In this document: positions 33,501-34,832 of the stretch, one piece after another
How positions within the stretch are numbered: the first letter of the stretch is position 1
Layout: the number at the start of each line of letters is the position of its first letter
Assembly (NCBI GenBank): GCA_017430325.1
Contig: JAFRNE010000016.1
Coordinates: 1-34,832, forward strand
Length of the DNA: 34,832 nucleotides
Source of the DNA: Eubacterium sp.
GTDB lineage: Bacteria; Bacillota; Clostridia; Lachnospirales; Lachnospiraceae
Reading direction: 5' to 3'
Position numbers and translations under genes: made by a program
Notes under the pieces: generated by a model
The model's input: only the letters and a program-made list of their open reading frames with translations
What the model was told of the DNA's origin: nothing
Databases searched by the model: none

Positions 33501-34614
33501 CAAAACCGTTGTATGTACCACTCTTGACACAGTCACAGAATACCTCCCAGCCTTTAGCTGTCTTAATTGTGTAAGTGTCGCCTTCCTGTTCGATATGGTC
33601 TTCCACTTTATAAATCTGATTAAAAGTAACAGATATTGTCACATCACTGTTTGGCATGGTACAACTATACACTCCATTGACAGGACTGAGCGAAGTATCA
33701 TTGAATTTGACCGTATCGACTGCATATCCGACTGCCGGTGTTATTGTAAATCTCATCGTCTCACCCTTATCAGCGCGTGACGGGGCATCAACGCTTCCCT
33801 GACTGTTATCCACAGAAACAGTAATATTGTGCGCTTCAGCTTCCTGCGCTATCAGCGTATTTGTTTCGGATGAATATATTACAGAATTAAGGTCAAGAAG
33901 CATGGCTGCACGAACGGATTTATAATAACCTACACCAGCGCCCGATTCTTTCGGAACATCAGTACCATCAGGACTAACAGGCATATAGTTAGCATTGCCT
34001 GAATTTCCCGGTGAACGAAGCCACCATCCATTGCCATCTCCGCCGGATTTAATAATATTTTGAGGAAGTTTTCTTGCCTCGGCAGCGGAAAGCAGCCAAA
34101 GGTTAGCATCTACGCTGTCACCTGAGACATGACCAGAATTCGAATTACCAGTTGAACCACCGCCGGAGAGTGTGCGGGCAACAACAGCAGCGCTTTCATC
34201 ACTTGTGAAATTAGCAGTATTCGCTAAATACGATTCCAGATAGCTGTGAATTGATGAATCAGCATAAACATTACTATAATTGTTTGAGAATTCATGACTA
34301 CCCAAAGTACCTTTTAAAAACAGAGTCATAGTTCCGCTTTCTGAAGCAAGACCCACTCCGTCATATCCGATAACATACCATTCCTTGTTAGCGTACTTTA
34401 CCACATGCGCTTCTAACACACTGCCTGATAATGCTGACGGAACTAATTCGTCTTTTGTTGTAGGATTCGCAGTATATTCAGCCGCATTTGCTTTCATCGT
34501 CAAATCGGGCAACAGCCCTCCCATGTTCGGCAGCGGCACCGCTCCCATGACCAGTGCTATTGCCAAAACAAATGATATTATGCTTTTCAGCATGATTTTC
34601 CTTAATTTCTTCAT
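30526..34614 (-). CDS. Large secreted multidomain protein with C-terminal Trp-rich repeats
   Basis: A 1,362-residue exported protein. A signal peptide (about 1-44) ends in ANA. Then come a DUF6273-like domain (about 50-250; NGWWLRSPG), an InlB-B-like repeat (about 265-330), and GLUG-type repeats (about 430-480; [15 protein letters not shown]). Next are an Ig-like segment, an MBG-type domain (about 720-805), a second InlB-B-like repeat (about 805-870), a [12 protein letters not shown] domain (about 890-965) and a Cys-containing domain (about 968-1045). From about 1108 to the end roughly ten 20-25-residue repeats of the form ENGWWxxxxGKVxFxxTG resemble wall- or glycan-binding repeats. No LPXTG anchor is present. 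GGAG lies nine bases before the chosen ATG (34612-34614). Likely a surface adhesin or wall-associated protein. Confidence 0.85.
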   Translation of the reverse strand: MKKLRKIMLKSIISFVLAIALVMGAVPLPNMGGLLPDLTMKANAAEYTANPTTKDELVPSALSGSVLEAHVVKYANKEWYVIGYDGVGLASESGTMTLFLKGTLGSHEFSNNYSNVYADSSIHSYLESYLANTANFTSDESAAVVARTLSGGGSTGNSNSGHVSGDSVDANLWLLSAAEARKLPQNIIKSGGDGNGWWLRSPGNSGNANYMPVSPDGTDVPKESGAGVGYYKSVRAAMLLDLNSVIYSSETNTLIAQEAEAHNITVSVDNSQGSVDAPSRADKGETMRFTITPAVGYAVDTVKFNDTSLSPVNGVYSCTMPNSDVTISVTFNQIYKVEDHIEQEGDTYTIKTAKGWEVFCDCVKSGTYNGFGGKTVKLGLDITDGVTVSAGILGKPFYGTFDGDGHTLAVALNSTEEWVAPFSVFSGSIKNLTVTGTVKGSNYAGGLTGLTYGGSIENVTVNADISGSSKIGGITGYCNFGSLLVKNTVFNGSLQCDGDVCGLIGWASENVGYNQAITIDNCLFNGSYTCDGEFHPITVRNSNSEFAYTDTGAYYTVVPKLSSENYIICAGTHVSTITANSKFEITTEPTFSFDSVNYYAEGTLISLRGTESIESVVINNGAVEVTHNQNGTYSFTMPDCNVTVVDKLMQMISFESATQTKTYGDADFTVTATHSVGDGEVSYAVTDGTDVAEVDADGKVHILKVGTATITATAAATDTYASASTSYTLTVNRKAVTVKADNKTMVYGASEPELTATVTGLVGSNTVAYTLSREVGTAVGSYTITPTGDATQGNYTVTYETGTFTITDKPVYAVTVENGTGDGSFEEGATVTITADAPETGKEFDKWMTSDGVTFANASSVSTTFIMPAKAVTVTATYKTSKTDPVITKAPAARTGLVYNGQPKALITAGEVTGGTFYYALGDANEATQPYTTSIPAKTDAGTYYVWFKVIGDANHNNSAVDNIVVEIKACPHSRTEVRNAKDPTCTEAGYTGDTVCLDCGKTVNKGTTKAATGHSYGTPVWTWTGYTKATAKFTCKNDSKHTNVATATITKKVTKNATVTAAGTRTYTATVTLNGKTYTNSKSESIYVFDKSKTCIQKYNGALYYAKNGVQDTSFTGFAKYGNDWYYVINGKVDTSKKDVRKGTVNGETAWWFISGGKVQFVNSVEKNENGWWVIQKGKVNFDFTGLAKNENGWWYCKGGKVDFNKKDVLKGTVNGETAWWFISGGKVQFVNSVEKNENGWWVIQNGKVNFDYTGIAKNENGWWRIVNGKVDFNCNTVEKNENGWWKCSGGKVDFDFTGVAKNSNGWWYCKNGKVDFNFTGIGSNQYGSWYCKGGKVQFDYNGTVNYNGKKYTIKGGKVVN
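30560..31290 (-). repeat. Coding NGWW repeat array with 207-bp higher-order duplication
   Basis: About ten repeats of 60-75 bases encode the Trp-rich C-terminal units. Two neighbouring blocks of 69 codons are nearly identical; their matching ends lie at about 30944 and 31151, exactly 207 bases apart. This suggests duplication by unequal recombination. Confidence 0.85.
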
Positions 34615-34623
34615 GATCTTCAT

Positions 34624-34750
34624 CTCCTTTTTTATGAATACCGTCTAATCAGCAGATTATTTCCACATATCGCTTGCGCTTCCCACTACCCCACCATGCC
34701 GACAGACTCGAAATGCTTCGCACGGCTCACCTTAACGCGCAAAAAAACGC
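34624..34750. other. Leader and upstream region of the surface protein gene
   Basis: A moderately GC-rich stretch with several short self-complementary pieces (GCCG at 34730 side with CGGC near 34691; TGCTTCGCA). I cannot assign a clear promoter. A ribosome binding site AAGGAG lies at its left end. Confidence 0.4.
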
Positions 34751-34780
34751 CGGATAAAGGGTCTAATATCCCTGTATCCG
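34751..34780 (-). terminator. Intrinsic terminator of a gene beyond the right edge
   Basis: CGGATA-A-AGGG and CCCT-G-TATCCG form a two-part stem with one mismatch and an 8-base loop, followed on the minus strand by GGCG and seven Ts (34741-34747). It must end a minus-strand transcript entering from the right, which is outside the window. Confidence 0.8.
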
Positions 34781-34832
34781 ACGGTTATCCATCTCTATTA
34801 TATTCAATTTCAGATATCGAAAAAAGGGTGCA

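Overview
This 34.8-kb window looks like chromosomal DNA of an anaerobic clostridial Firmicute, most likely a member of the Lachnospiraceae. The evidence is gene content: a LemA/DUF3137 pair, a DUF6935 protein, a ferredoxin-type aldo/keto reductase, an ATP-dependent PEP carboxykinase and a secreted protein ending in NGWW repeats. Strong GGAGG-type ribosome binding sites and moderate GC agree. The genus cannot be fixed from the sequence alone. I see 23 protein genes; 22 are on the minus strand and one (a SulP transporter) is on the plus strand. No rRNA, tRNA, IS element, prophage or CRISPR array was found.

Layout, left to right. 1-2.2 kb: the start of a DUF4869-like gene running off the left edge, then a PfkB sugar kinase and a GNAT acetyltransferase in one transcription unit. 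2.3-7.6 kb: a four-gene minus-strand operon, FtsX-type permease, ABC ATPase, response regulator, histidine kinase; a compact array of stem-loops sits between the transporter half and the two-component half. 7.7-9.6 kb: a FIST-GGDEF diguanylate cyclase, divergent from a SulP anion transporter (9.9-12.2 kb) with an unusual C-terminal extension. 12.3-17.6 kb: three genes with the composition and order of the Shango anti-phage system (TerB-domain protein, BREX-type ATPase, Lhr-like helicase) behind one good promoter. 17.8-20.9 kb: aldo/keto reductase and pckA. 20.8-21.4 kb: a 600-bp gap holding a near-perfect H-type pseudoknot, an intrinsic terminator and a possible small frameshifted gene. 21.4-25.2 kb: DUF6935 protein, lipoprotein, LemA and DUF3137 pair, DUF1294 membrane protein. 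25.3-30.3 kb: TrmH-type rRNA methylase, DnaE, DUF5662 protein with a cysteine-cluster tail. 30.5-34.6 kb: a 1,362-residue secreted multidomain protein. The right edge holds a terminator for a gene outside the window.

How it fits together: most of the window is housekeeping or sensing (envelope-stress-type ABC/two-component module, c-di-GMP synthesis, gluconeogenesis, replication). The clear accessory system is the Shango-like operon, inserted among core genes without visible mobility genes. The most unusual unexplained features are non-coding: the hairpin array at 4284-4410, the pseudoknot RNA candidate near 21.3 kb, an operator-like inverted repeat centred on the pckA -10 box, and several short tandem duplications, some of which duplicate the 3' ends of genes. 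All functional statements rest on sequence motifs read by eye; no database search was run.
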